This document shows positions 1 through 7,681 of a DNA stretch of 47,350 bases, one piece after another. Each line of letters opens with the position of its first letter. Position 1 is the first letter of the stretch. The DNA is from Candidatus Flavonifractor intestinigallinarum (lineage in GTDB: Bacteria; Bacillota; Clostridia; Oscillospirales; Oscillospiraceae). A program made the position numbers and the translations under genes. The notes under the pieces were generated by a model. That model was given only the letters and a program-made list of their open reading frames with translations. It had not been told where the DNA came from and did no database searches. The stretch lies in assembly GCA_019119165.1 (NCBI GenBank), contig DWXO01000101.1, positions 1 through 47,350 on the forward strand. The letters are read 5' to 3'.

Positions 1-207
1 CTGTATCCGTATCTTGGCATTTCGTGGTCTTTCAGCGTGTCAAGGCTCACTCAACAGTAGTAAAATCGTAGTAAATGAGATGGTTTTGACCTGTCTGAAA
101 TGCCCGTGGATACAGTGTTTTCAAGGGATAATCAGATTTTGGCTTGATTTTTCTTTATACAAATATGCCAGTTGCCGAAACAATTCGCATATTTTCTGAT
201 TATAGGG
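1..207. other. AT-rich stretch with no recognised gene
   Basis: No convincing coding region is seen here: the only short open frame lacks a ribosome binding site and resembles nothing I know. The stretch is clearly more AT-rich than the following 45 kb. It contains a 14-base string at 149-162 (TTTTCTTTATACAA) that recurs exactly at the other end of the window (47337-47350), also in AT-rich DNA after a hairpin. This could be the edge of a mobile element or simply an AT-rich intergenic region. Confidence 0.3.
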
Positions 208-1724
208 TCAGGCAGTCAGGGTGAAGGACACCCGGTTATCCGGATTCAGGATGCGGGCCAGGACAGCGCAGACCTCGCTGCGCTTGATGAGGCTGTCAGG
301 CACAAACGCACCGCCTTCAGCGCCGGTGAGGATTCCCGCCCGATAGAATTGATAGATCACTTCTTCGGTTCTGCCGCCCATGGTTGCATCGGGGATTGCA
401 CCAGGCTCCACCGTGTTGATCTCCTCCAGATCACTGATTATGGCATTGCTGAACAAAAGGATGTACTCCTGGCGGGTAATGGGTTCATTGGCCCGGGCAG
501 TGAGATCCTCATAGATAATGCCGTTGTCCAGAGCAAACTGCATATAGGAGGCATACCAGGGGGAGCCGTTGGTCAGGGTGATCCGGCGCTCTTCATCCCA
601 CTGGCGAATGCAGCAGGCCAGCTTCACCGCCTCGGCCACCGTCAAATTGTCGTCCGGAGCAAACGAGACGGAGGACTTGCCCTTCATCAGGCCGGTCTGG
701 CAGGCATAGCGCACGTCATCATAGTACCAGGCGCTTTCCGAAACGTCGGTAAATGTGGGCACGTCATTGGCGGCACGAGGCACATTGTCATAGGAATAGT
801 GATAATCCCGGTCGCCGGAAACATCCTCCCAGGTCTCCGTCACCTTGCTGGCGTCTCCATACTCCGGCGTGACCTGGAAGCGGGAGCGGCGCTCTCCGCC
901 CGTCTGATCTATGGTCACATAGCATTCACCGAATCGGATCGAGGAGGCGGAAATCACGGCGTCCTTTACATTTTCCTGCCCACGGCTCCAGGCATCGTAT
1001 GCACCCTCCACGATCAGGGTATCTGCCAGAATGTGAATGTCGCTGACCGCCGGAGCGTCAAACTTCACGCCCCCGTCATCGCGGCTGCTCCAGACCGAGG
1101 AGCTGTATGTGGACAAATGGCTCTTCTCGTCCACGGTCACGCTGCCGTCGGGCACGTTGATCTGCCGCATGGAGGCCTGACGGTAGTTCTCATAATTGCG
1201 GATATCGGTCATGGTAGAGAGGTACAGATTTTGGATCAGCAGATCGCCGCCTTCCACCACCACGTTTCCCTCCGGGTGGGAAGCGCCGCCGTAGTTGGCA
1301 CGCAGCTCCAGCTTCTGCCGGGAGCCGGAGGCGGCCGAGCACAGGGTGAGGTCCACCCCCGTAGTGTGCAGATAGCTGTAAGTAAAGCTGCCCTCCAGCT
1401 CGATGACCGCATCGGCCAGGGTGCTGCCGCCGTCAATGCAGATGCCGTACCAGCCAGTGCTGTCGTAGCGCCAACAGTGGTTCAGCTTCAGGGTGCCCTT
1501 ACCGTCTTGAACCGTCCAGGTCACAGAGTGGCCCGTATGGCCGCAGTCGCCGCTGGGCAGGGCTATGGTTTCCGTCCCCTCATATCCCTGGGGCGCAAAC
1601 AGGCGGATCATGCCGTCTGATACGGTGTAGCTTTGCCCGGACAAACCGTCCGCTGCCCAGGCACCGGTGGTCAGGCCCAGGGCGAGGCAAAAGGCAGTGC
1701 TATGGACATCAGTCTTTGCTTCAT
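208..1724 (-). CDS. SLH-domain surface protein with a frameshift in its signal peptide
   Basis: The C-terminal part (roughly the last 190 residues) holds three S-layer homology domains, with motifs such as FTDVSESAWYYDDV, NLTVAEAVKLA and PITRQEYILLF. This predicts a secreted protein that binds the cell-wall polymer. The middle part is beta-rich and not assigned. The best start is the ATG at 1724, preceded by AAGGAAG at a good distance. It opens MKQRLMSIAL, but that frame stops after 17 codons. The remainder of a normal signal peptide (FCLALGLTTGAWA, cleavage before ADG) and the whole mature protein are in the next frame. One missing base around 1690-1696 explains this; restoring it gives about 505 residues. 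The alternative in-frame start at 1779 would give an implausible N-terminus. The gene may be inactive, phase variable, or intact with a sequencing error. Confidence 0.8.
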
Positions 1725-1880
1725 TGTTATGCTTCCTTTCACTGCTTGATACGGTCAAGTTATGACGTAATGGTAGCATATATCAGTCCAATGCGCAAGG
1801 AACGATACGGACAGCTTTCGTCTGCATCTTGTCCGAGAACATTTGTGAAACGTGAAAACGCCATTCCGCTTTTCACAATG

Positions 1881-1916
1881 AAAAAAGACTTGAAACCGAA
1901 GTTTCAAGTCTTTTTT
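1881..1916 (-). terminator. Intrinsic terminator after tRNA-Ala
   Basis: A perfect 10 bp stem (1887-1896 with 1901-1910, loop CGAA) is flanked by six A and six T, so it can act on both strands. It lies 14 bases after the 3' end of the minus-strand tRNA-Ala gene and probably ends that transcript. Confidence 0.9.
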
Positions 1917-1929
1917 CACTCTATCGAGT

Positions 1930-2005
<76 letters not shown>

Positions 2006-2045
2006 ATATTTACTTGGTTCTGGCCAGGTCGACCGAACGAATTGT

Positions 2046-2074
2046 ATTTTAGCACGACTTACCCCAACTGTCAA
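2046..2074 (-). promoter_or_regulatory. Promoter of tRNA-Ala
   Basis: On the minus strand a perfect -35 TTGACA (2074-2069) is followed after 17 bases by -10 TAAAAT (2051-2046). This places the transcription start a few bases beyond, about 35 bases before the tRNA. It is a strong housekeeping-type promoter. Confidence 0.88.
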
Positions 2075-2177
2075 CTCTTTTTTTCATTTTTCTCAAATTT
2101 TCTGAAAAAGGAGCTCAACCCGAAAGAAGGCCCCTTGTCTGTGGCGTGTTGCGGGAGATCGTCATGCCCTCCGGTCA

Positions 2178-2214
2178 TAAAAACCTGGGCGCGCCATATC
2201 GGCGCGCCCGGGTT
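2178..2214 (-). terminator. Terminator after ftsH
   Basis: A very GC-rich stem (GGGCGCGCC pairing with GGCGCGCCC, loop GATAT) begins a few bases after the ftsH stop and ends in a run of T on the minus strand. Confidence 0.85.
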
Positions 2215-2218
2215 TCCT

Positions 2219-4354
2219 TTATTCTTCCGTTGTCTTGTCCTCAGAGGGCTGGTCCGGCTGGGACGGGTCGGAAGGCTCCTCCGGCGTTTCCACCGCTCCG
2301 CTCAGAGGAATGACAGTCTGGGCGTCCTCCGCCTGCTGCTTCTTCTCCTCCGGATCGGCGTACTGGTCGGCCAGGGCGGGGTCCCGGCCCTCCAGAATGG
2401 CCACCATCTCGGCGCCGGTGATGGTTTCCTTCTCCAGCAGGTAGGCAACCACCTTGTCCATGTCCTCCCGGTTGTCCCGGATGACCTGGACCGCCTTGGC
2501 ATAGCACTGGGTCAGGATCTCCCGCACGGCGGCGTCCACATCGGCGGCGGTGTCGTCGGCGCAGTCCATGCCGTAGCCGCCCTCCAGGTACTGGTTGCGG
2601 CGGGAGGCCAGGGCCATCATGCCGAACTGCTCGCTCATGCCGTAGAGGGCCACCATGCTCCGGGCCACGCTGGTGGCGTCCTGGATGTCCTGGGCCGCGC
2701 CGTTGGTCATGGTATTCAGCACCACTTCCTCGGCGGCCCGGCCGCCCATGGAGACACAGATCTTGGCCAGCAGCTCGTCGCGGGTGCGCAGATCGGTCTT
2801 ATCCTCCTCGGGCATCAGCAGGGTGTAGCCCAGAGAGCCCTGGGTGTGGGGCACAATGGTGATCTTCTGCACCGGCTCGGTGTTCTTCTGCTTGTAGGCC
2901 ACCATGGCGTGACCCACCTCATGGTAGGCCACCAGCTTCTTCTCAAACTCGGTGAGGACGCTGCCCTTCTTCTCCGAGCCGGCGATGACCAGCTCGAAGG
3001 ACACCAGCAGGTCCTCCTGGTTGACGGCCTTGCGGCCCAGTCGGACGGCCCGCAGGGCGGCCTCGTTGACTAGGTTGGCCAGGTCCGCGCCCACGGTGCC
3101 AGCGGTGGCAATGGCGATCTTCTTCAGGTCCACGTCCTCCGCCAGCTTGATCTTGCGGGTATGGACCTGGAGGGTAGCCAGACGGCCGGCCAGGTTGGGC
3201 CGGTCCACAATGATGCGCCGGTCGAAGCGGCCGGGCCGCAGCAGGGCCTGGTCCAGCACCTCGGGCCGGTTGGTGGCGGCCAGCAGGATGACGCCCTTGG
3301 TGGGGTCGAAGCCGTCCATCTCAGCCAGCAGCTGGTTCAGGGTCTGCTCCCGCTCGTCGTTGCCGCCCATGCGGTTGTCGCGGGATTTACCGATGGTGTC
3401 GATCTCGTCGATGAACACGATACAGGGGGCCATCTTGTTGGCCTCCTTGAACAGGTCGCGGACACGGGCGGCGCCCATGCCCACAAACATCTCCACAAAG
3501 TCAGAGCCGGAGATGGAGAAGAAGGGCACGTTGGCCTCGCCGGCCACGGCCTTGGCCAGCAGGGTCTTACCGGTACCGGGCGGGCCCACCAGCAGAGCGC
3601 CCTTGGGCAGCTTGGCGCCGATCTCGGTATACTTCTGGGGATTGTGGAGGAAATCGATGATCTCCACCAGGGACTCCTTGGCCTCGTCCTGACCGGCCAC
3701 ATCCTTAAAGGTGACGCCGGTCTTTTTCTCCACATAGACCTTGGCGTTGGACTTGCCCAGATTGCCCAGGCCGCCGCCCATCTTGCCCGCCATGTTGCGG
3801 AACAGGAAGGAGAAGAGCAGCACCATGACCACCATGGGCAGCACCCAGGAGATGAGCATGGACACGATGGGGTTGAGCTCCTCCACATACTCGGGGCCGT
3901 ACTGGGTGACGTCGTGCTCCTCCAGCAGGTCGATCAGCGCATCGTCCCGCACCCCCGCCTGGGTGATGGGGGCGCAGAAGTAGGTGGTCTTGCCGCTGCT
4001 GCTCCACTGGGAGGTGGGCGGCACGGTGGTCTCCTCCTGCTCCCCGGTGAGCCCGGCGGCGGTGGCCGTCTTGGTGATGTTGCCGTTGGCGTCCACCGAC
4101 ACGCCGTCCTTTAAATAAATGGTGTATTTGTTGGACTCCATGAGCACGCCGGCCACGCAGTCCTCCTTGACCAACTCCCGGAAGGTGCCGTAGCTGATCT
4201 CCACGGAGTTGGCCTGGCGGAACATGGAGGTGGCATAATTGACCAGCACCGTCAGCACCAGCGCCCACAGGATGATGGACACAATGGCAGTGATGTTGCG
4301 CTTGTTATTGCCTCCGCCCTTTCCGCGGTTGTTGTTCTGGTGATCGAAATTCAA
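2219..4354 (-). CDS. ftsH: ATP-dependent zinc metalloprotease FtsH
   Basis: This is a membrane-bound AAA+ protease that degrades misassembled membrane proteins and short-lived regulators. The 711-residue protein has the usual order. A membrane segment near residues 20-42 is followed by an extracytoplasmic domain of about 110 residues and a second membrane segment near 165-190. The AAA+ module has Walker A GPPGTGKT near 255 and Walker B FIDEID, and RPGRFDR is visible. The M41 protease domain carries the zinc motif HEVGH near 478. The acidic, proline-rich tail is variable in this family. The start codon is TTG at 4354, chosen because AAGGAGG sits 7 bases upstream and the N-terminus then fits the family. 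Its promoter diverges from that of rlmB. Confidence 0.97.
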   Translation of the reverse strand: MNFDHQNNNRGKGGGNNKRNITAIVSIILWALVLTVLVNYATSMFRQANSVEISYGTFRELVKEDCVAGVLMESNKYTIYLKDGVSVDANGNITKTATAAGLTGEQEETTVPPTSQWSSSGKTTYFCAPITQAGVRDDALIDLLEEHDVTQYGPEYVEELNPIVSMLISWVLPMVVMVLLFSFLFRNMAGKMGGGLGNLGKSNAKVYVEKKTGVTFKDVAGQDEAKESLVEIIDFLHNPQKYTEIGAKLPKGALLVGPPGTGKTLLAKAVAGEANVPFFSISGSDFVEMFVGMGAARVRDLFKEANKMAPCIVFIDEIDTIGKSRDNRMGGNDEREQTLNQLLAEMDGFDPTKGVILLAATNRPEVLDQALLRPGRFDRRIIVDRPNLAGRLATLQVHTRKIKLAEDVDLKKIAIATAGTVGADLANLVNEAALRAVRLGRKAVNQEDLLVSFELVIAGSEKKGSVLTEFEKKLVAYHEVGHAMVAYKQKNTEPVQKITIVPHTQGSLGYTLLMPEEDKTDLRTRDELLAKICVSMGGRAAEEVVLNTMTNGAAQDIQDATSVARSMVALYGMSEQFGMMALASRRNQYLEGGYGMDCADDTAADVDAAVREILTQCYAKAVQVIRDNREDMDKVVAYLLEKETITGAEMVAILEGRDPALADQYADPEEKKQQAEDAQTVIPLSGAVETPEEPSDPSQPDQPSEDKTTEE

Positions 4355-4397
4355 AAAGGCGCCTCCTTAGCGTACATTCATTCCTATCTGGAAAGTA

Positions 4398-4425
4398 ATT
4401 ATAGTTATAGCACACACCCCCTCAA
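4398..4425 (-). promoter_or_regulatory. ftsH promoter
   Basis: On the minus strand TTGAGG (4425-4420) and TATAAT (4403-4398) are separated by 16 bases. An overlapping alternative, TTGTTT with TATAAC, exists a few bases upstream. A perfect -10 makes a promoter likely here. Confidence 0.65.
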
Positions 4426-4500
4426 AAAACAAGAAAGGGAAAGCCGAAAGCTGTAAACTTTCTATGAAAGCGGCCGGGTCCAAAGGGGCAATTTTGATCT

Positions 4501-4528
4501 TTTTCTAGGGCGGGTCTTGTGGTATACT
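4501..4528 (+). promoter_or_regulatory. rlmB promoter (weak -35)
   Basis: TATACT at 4523-4528 is a good -10, with only a T-rich, poorly matching -35 about 16-17 bases upstream. It lies 32 bases before the rlmB start, which is preceded by AGAAAGGCGGA. Confidence 0.5.
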
Positions 4529-4560
4529 GGTAACGATCAACAAGAAAGGCGGAACCAATT

Positions 4561-5328
4561 ATGAAGGAGCGCAGACCGGCCCCTCAGGCCGAGGCCGACG
4601 GCATCATCGAGGGGCGCAACGCCGTCACTGAGGCCCTGCGGGCGGGCACGCCCATTGACAAGATCTTCCTGGCCCGAGGCGAGACGGACGCCGCCCTGGC
4701 CCACATCGCCGCCGCCGCCCGGGACAAGGGCGTGGTGGTGGTGGAGTGCGACCGGAAGAAGCTGGACTTTATGAGCCGCACCCACTCCCACCAGGGCGTC
4801 ATTGCCCAGGCGGCGGTGCGGGAGTACGCCAGCGTGGACGATATTTTAAACGCCGCCCGGGAGAAGGGGGAGCCCCCTCTCATCGTGGTGTGCGACGAGC
4901 TGTCTGACCCCCACAACCTGGGGGCGGTGATCCGCACCGCCGAGTGCGCCGGGGCCCACGGAGTCATCATCCCCAAGCGCCGCTCGGCGGGCCTGACGGC
5001 GGTGGTGGCCAAGACCTCCGCCGGCGCGGTGAGCCATATCCCGGTGGCCCGGGTGCCCAACCTGCCCGCCCTGCTCAAGGAGCTGAAGGACGAGGGGGTG
5101 TGGGTGTTCGGCACCGCCGCCGACGGGGACCGGCTGCTGTACGACGCCGATTTGAAGGGCCCCGCCGCCATTGTCATCGGCAGCGAGGGGAACGGCATGG
5201 GCCGCCTGGTCAGCGAGACCTGCGACTTTTTGGTGCGCATCCCCATGAAGGGCAAGCTCAACTCCCTCAACGCCAGCGCCGCCGCCGCCATCCTGCTCTA
5301 TGAGGCCGTGCGGCAGCGGATGGGCTGA
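4561..5328 (+). CDS. rlmB: 23S rRNA 2'-O-ribose methyltransferase, RlmB/TrmH family
   Basis: This SPOUT-class methyltransferase uses S-adenosylmethionine to methylate a ribose 2'-OH, in RlmB at G2251 of 23S rRNA. The 255-residue protein starts with the substrate-binding domain (IIEGRNAVTEAL, residues 15-26). The three SPOUT motifs follow: HNLGAVIRTAECAGA, AIVIGSEGNGMGR, and IPMKGKLNSLNASAAAAILLYEA, split here only by wording; they form the knotted cofactor site. Length is normal for the family. It is divergent from ftsH and 34 bases ahead of the next gene, with which it may be co-transcribed. The exact target nucleotide cannot be read from sequence, so it could instead be the TrmH-family paralogue YacO. 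Confidence 0.92.
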   Translation: MKERRPAPQAEADGIIEGRNAVTEALRAGTPIDKIFLARGETDAALAHIAAAARDKGVVVVECDRKKLDFMSRTHSHQGVIAQAAVREYASVDDILNAAREKGEPPLIVVCDELSDPHNLGAVIRTAECAGAHGVIIPKRRSAGLTAVVAKTSAGAVSHIPVARVPNLPALLKELKDEGVWVFGTAADGDRLLYDADLKGPAAIVIGSEGNGMGRLVSETCDFLVRIPMKGKLNSLNASAAAAILLYEAVRQRMG

Positions 5329-5362
5329 CAATCACTGATCTTCAAAAAAGGAGCACGTTCCC

Positions 5363-7531
5363 ATGGCAAAAGACCGGGATGACGAACTGAATCAGGATCT
5401 GCCCGGCGGGGACGAGTTCTCCCTGGAATCCATTCTGGCGGAATTCGGCGGCGGGCAGAAACAGAAAAAAACGGAGGAGGATACCATCCCCTTCCCGGTA
5501 GTGCCCAAAGGCCATCATCCCGCCTCCCCCACCAAAAAGCCGGGTCGGGTGCTCACCTTCCCCGACGGCGGCCAGGACCAGGTACGCAGGGAGTCCCGCT
5601 CCGCCGTCACCCGGCAGCCGCCGGTGGAGAAGGAGCCTCCGCCCAAACAGCAGCAGCCCCCCGCGGACAATGTGCTGGACTTCCCGGAGGAGGCCGCCGG
5701 AACCGAGGAGAGTCCCCTGGCCCAGGGCATCAACCGCCTGCTCAAGAAGGCGGACGATTACGCCGAGCATATGTTTGAAGAGGAGGGCGTGGAGGACGAC
5801 ACGGCGGTGCGCCGGGCGGAGGAGTTCATCCCCGGCACCGACGAGGAGGAGGCCCCCTCCCCCCGCCGCCGGGAGCGCAAGCCCCGGAAGGAGCCGCCCC
5901 CCGCCCCCGACCTGCCCCCGGCGGATCTGGCCCGCCGGTACGGCAAGGGCCTCAAGGGAATGCGGGTGCGGTCCACCCTGGTGTTTCTGCTCTTCCTGCC
6001 CACCCTCTATTTAACCCTGGATATCTTTCCCCATCCCCAGGCCCTCACCCCTCAGCTGCGGGTGCTGGCCCTGGCCGGGGTCCAGGTCCTGGCCATGCTG
6101 CTGGGGCTGGACGTACTCTTCCGGGGCCTGTTCGGCCTGCTGCGGCTGGAGTTCGGCATGGACACCCTGCTGCTCTTTTCCTGCGCCGCCACCCTGGCCG
6201 ACGCCCTCACCATGTATCAGCTGGACAGCCGGGAGGGGCAGATGCCCTATTGCGCCGCCATCGTGCTGGGCATCTCCCTGCTGCTGCGGGGCACCTACCG
6301 AAAACGGCGGGGTCTCCGGCTGGCCTGCAAGACGGCTGCCTCCGCCTCCCACCCCTATCTGGTCACCCTGGATGAGGGCAAGTGGAACGGCCGGGACACC
6401 TACGCCAAGTGGTCGGGAGAAGCGGCGGGCTTTGGCCGGCAGATGCAGGCCAGCGACGGCGCCCAGCGCATTTTCCGGCGGATCTGCCCCCTGCTGTTCA
6501 TCGCCAGCCTGCTGCTGAGCGTTGTGGCCTCCATTGGCCGGGGGGCGCCGGAGCGGCTGCTGTGGTGCCTGTCCGCCACCCTCACCGCCTCCACCTCTCT
6601 GTCGGGGGCCCTGTGCTTCGGCCAGCCCTGGCTGGCCCTGTGCCAGCGGCTGAGCAAGTCGGGGGCCGCCATCGCCGGCTGGGACGGGGTCACCGCCACC
6701 GGCGGCAGCGGCATCCTGGTCACCGACTCCGACCTCTTCCCCCCGGGCTGCGTCTCCCTCAACGGCATCAAGATCTTTGGGGACTTCCCGGCGGAAAAGG
6801 TGGTGGCCGACACCGCCACCCTCATCCGGGAATCGGGCTGCGGCCTGGACAAGCCTTTTCACGATCTGCTCCGCTCCCAGGGGGCCATCTACCGCCGGGT
6901 ATCCAACTTCTTCTGCTATGAGGGAGGTCTGTCCGGCGTTATCCGCAATGAGCAGGTGCTGGTGGGCTCCACCGACTTCATGCGGCTGATGGAGATTGCA
7001 CTGCCCCCGGGTCTGCGGGTGAAAAACGCCGTGTTCTGCGCCATCGACGGAGAGCTGGCGGGCATCTTTGCCCTCAACTACACCCTCCACGGCACGGTGG
7101 ACCCGGCCCTCACCAGTCTGATCCGCAACCGGGTGTCCCCGGTAATGGCTACCCGGGACTTCAACCTCACCCCCGCCATGCTCCGCCAGCGGTTCAAGCT
7201 GCCGGTGGACCGGATGGAGTACCCCGCCGTGGAGCGGCGGGTGGAGCTGTCCGACGAGGACCAGCTCCACAGCGACATCCTTACCGCCGTGCTCTGTCGG
7301 GAGGGCATCGGGCCCTACTCGGAGGCGGTGGTGGGAGCCGCCCGGCTCCGCCGGGCCGTCCGCGCCTCGGCGCTGGTGGCCAGCCTGGGGGCGGTGGTGG
7401 GCCTGGTTTTGGCCTTCTACCTTACCTTTGTGGGGGCCTACGCCTCCCTGTCCGCCGCCAACCTGCTGGTATTCCTGATCATGTGGCTGGTGCCCACCCC
7501 CCTGATCTCGGGGATGGTCAACAAATATTGA
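5363..7531 (+). CDS. Membrane protein resembling a P-type ATPase without the DKTGT motif
   Basis: This 722-residue protein begins with about 190 charged, proline-rich, probably disordered residues. Hydrophobic segments follow near 200-310 and 375-420. A stretch of about 240 cytoplasmic residues is then followed by two C-terminal hydrophobic segments (about 667-715). The order fits the second half of a heavy-metal P-type ATPase: a region like the one before the phosphorylation site (SGAAIAGWDGVTATG), a nucleotide-domain-like stretch containing AIDGELAGIFALNYTL, and closing membrane helices. Where family members have DKTGT, this protein has TDSDLFPPG (D455, S456, D457), and no TGDN or GDGxND motif is present. 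A catalytically dead pseudo-ATPase is my inference. RBS AAAAAAGGAGC precedes ATG 5363, and a strong terminator follows. Confidence 0.7.
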   Translation: MAKDRDDELNQDLPGGDEFSLESILAEFGGGQKQKKTEEDTIPFPVVPKGHHPASPTKKPGRVLTFPDGGQDQVRRESRSAVTRQPPVEKEPPPKQQQPPADNVLDFPEEAAGTEESPLAQGINRLLKKADDYAEHMFEEEGVEDDTAVRRAEEFIPGTDEEEAPSPRRRERKPRKEPPPAPDLPPADLARRYGKGLKGMRVRSTLVFLLFLPTLYLTLDIFPHPQALTPQLRVLALAGVQVLAMLLGLDVLFRGLFGLLRLEFGMDTLLLFSCAATLADALTMYQLDSREGQMPYCAAIVLGISLLLRGTYRKRRGLRLACKTAASASHPYLVTLDEGKWNGRDTYAKWSGEAAGFGRQMQASDGAQRIFRRICPLLFIASLLLSVVASIGRGAPERLLWCLSATLTASTSLSGALCFGQPWLALCQRLSKSGAAIAGWDGVTATGGSGILVTDSDLFPPGCVSLNGIKIFGDFPAEKVVADTATLIRESGCGLDKPFHDLLRSQGAIYRRVSNFFCYEGGLSGVIRNEQVLVGSTDFMRLMEIALPPGLRVKNAVFCAIDGELAGIFALNYTLHGTVDPALTSLIRNRVSPVMATRDFNLTPAMLRQRFKLPVDRMEYPAVERRVELSDEDQLHSDILTAVLCREGIGPYSEAVVGAARLRRAVRASALVASLGAVVGLVLAFYLTFVGAYASLSAANLLVFLIMWLVPTPLISGMVNKY

Positions 7532-7533
7532 GA

Positions 7534-7571
7534 CAAAAAGAATCCCTGCCGGGCGGCAGGGATTCTTTTTG
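7534..7571. terminator. Bidirectional terminator
   Basis: The stem AAAAAGAATCCCTGCC pairs with GGCAGGGATTCTTTTT around a GGGC loop, immediately after the stop of the 5363-7531 gene. It is symmetric with A and T runs and may also end the convergent blaR transcript. Confidence 0.92.
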
Positions 7572-7592
7572 TAGATCGGGCTTTGCCCGGAT

Positions 7593-7666
7593 GTAGGGGC
7601 CGATGCCCACATCGGCCCGCCGGGTATGGCCGGGGTCATGCGGGCGACCGTAAAGGTCGCCCCTAC
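7593..7666. repeat. REPIN-like pair of inverted palindromes
   Basis: The 74 bp element is bounded by GTAGGGG and CCCCTAC. Its left half contains the dyad CCGATG-CCCA-CATCGG and its right half the dyad GGGCGACC-GTAAA-GGTCGCCC, so two small palindromes face each other. The left 26 bases (7593-7618) recur exactly, inverted, at 34627-34652. The element lies between two convergent transcription units. This is the arrangement of REP/REPIN-type intergenic repeats. Confidence 0.7.
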
Positions 7667-7681
7667 AGGCAGCGCGCCCGG

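Noticed and set aside
14..199. A 61-codon open frame at the window start
   Set aside because: It has no ribosome binding site, no recognisable sequence and lies in AT-rich noncoding-looking DNA.
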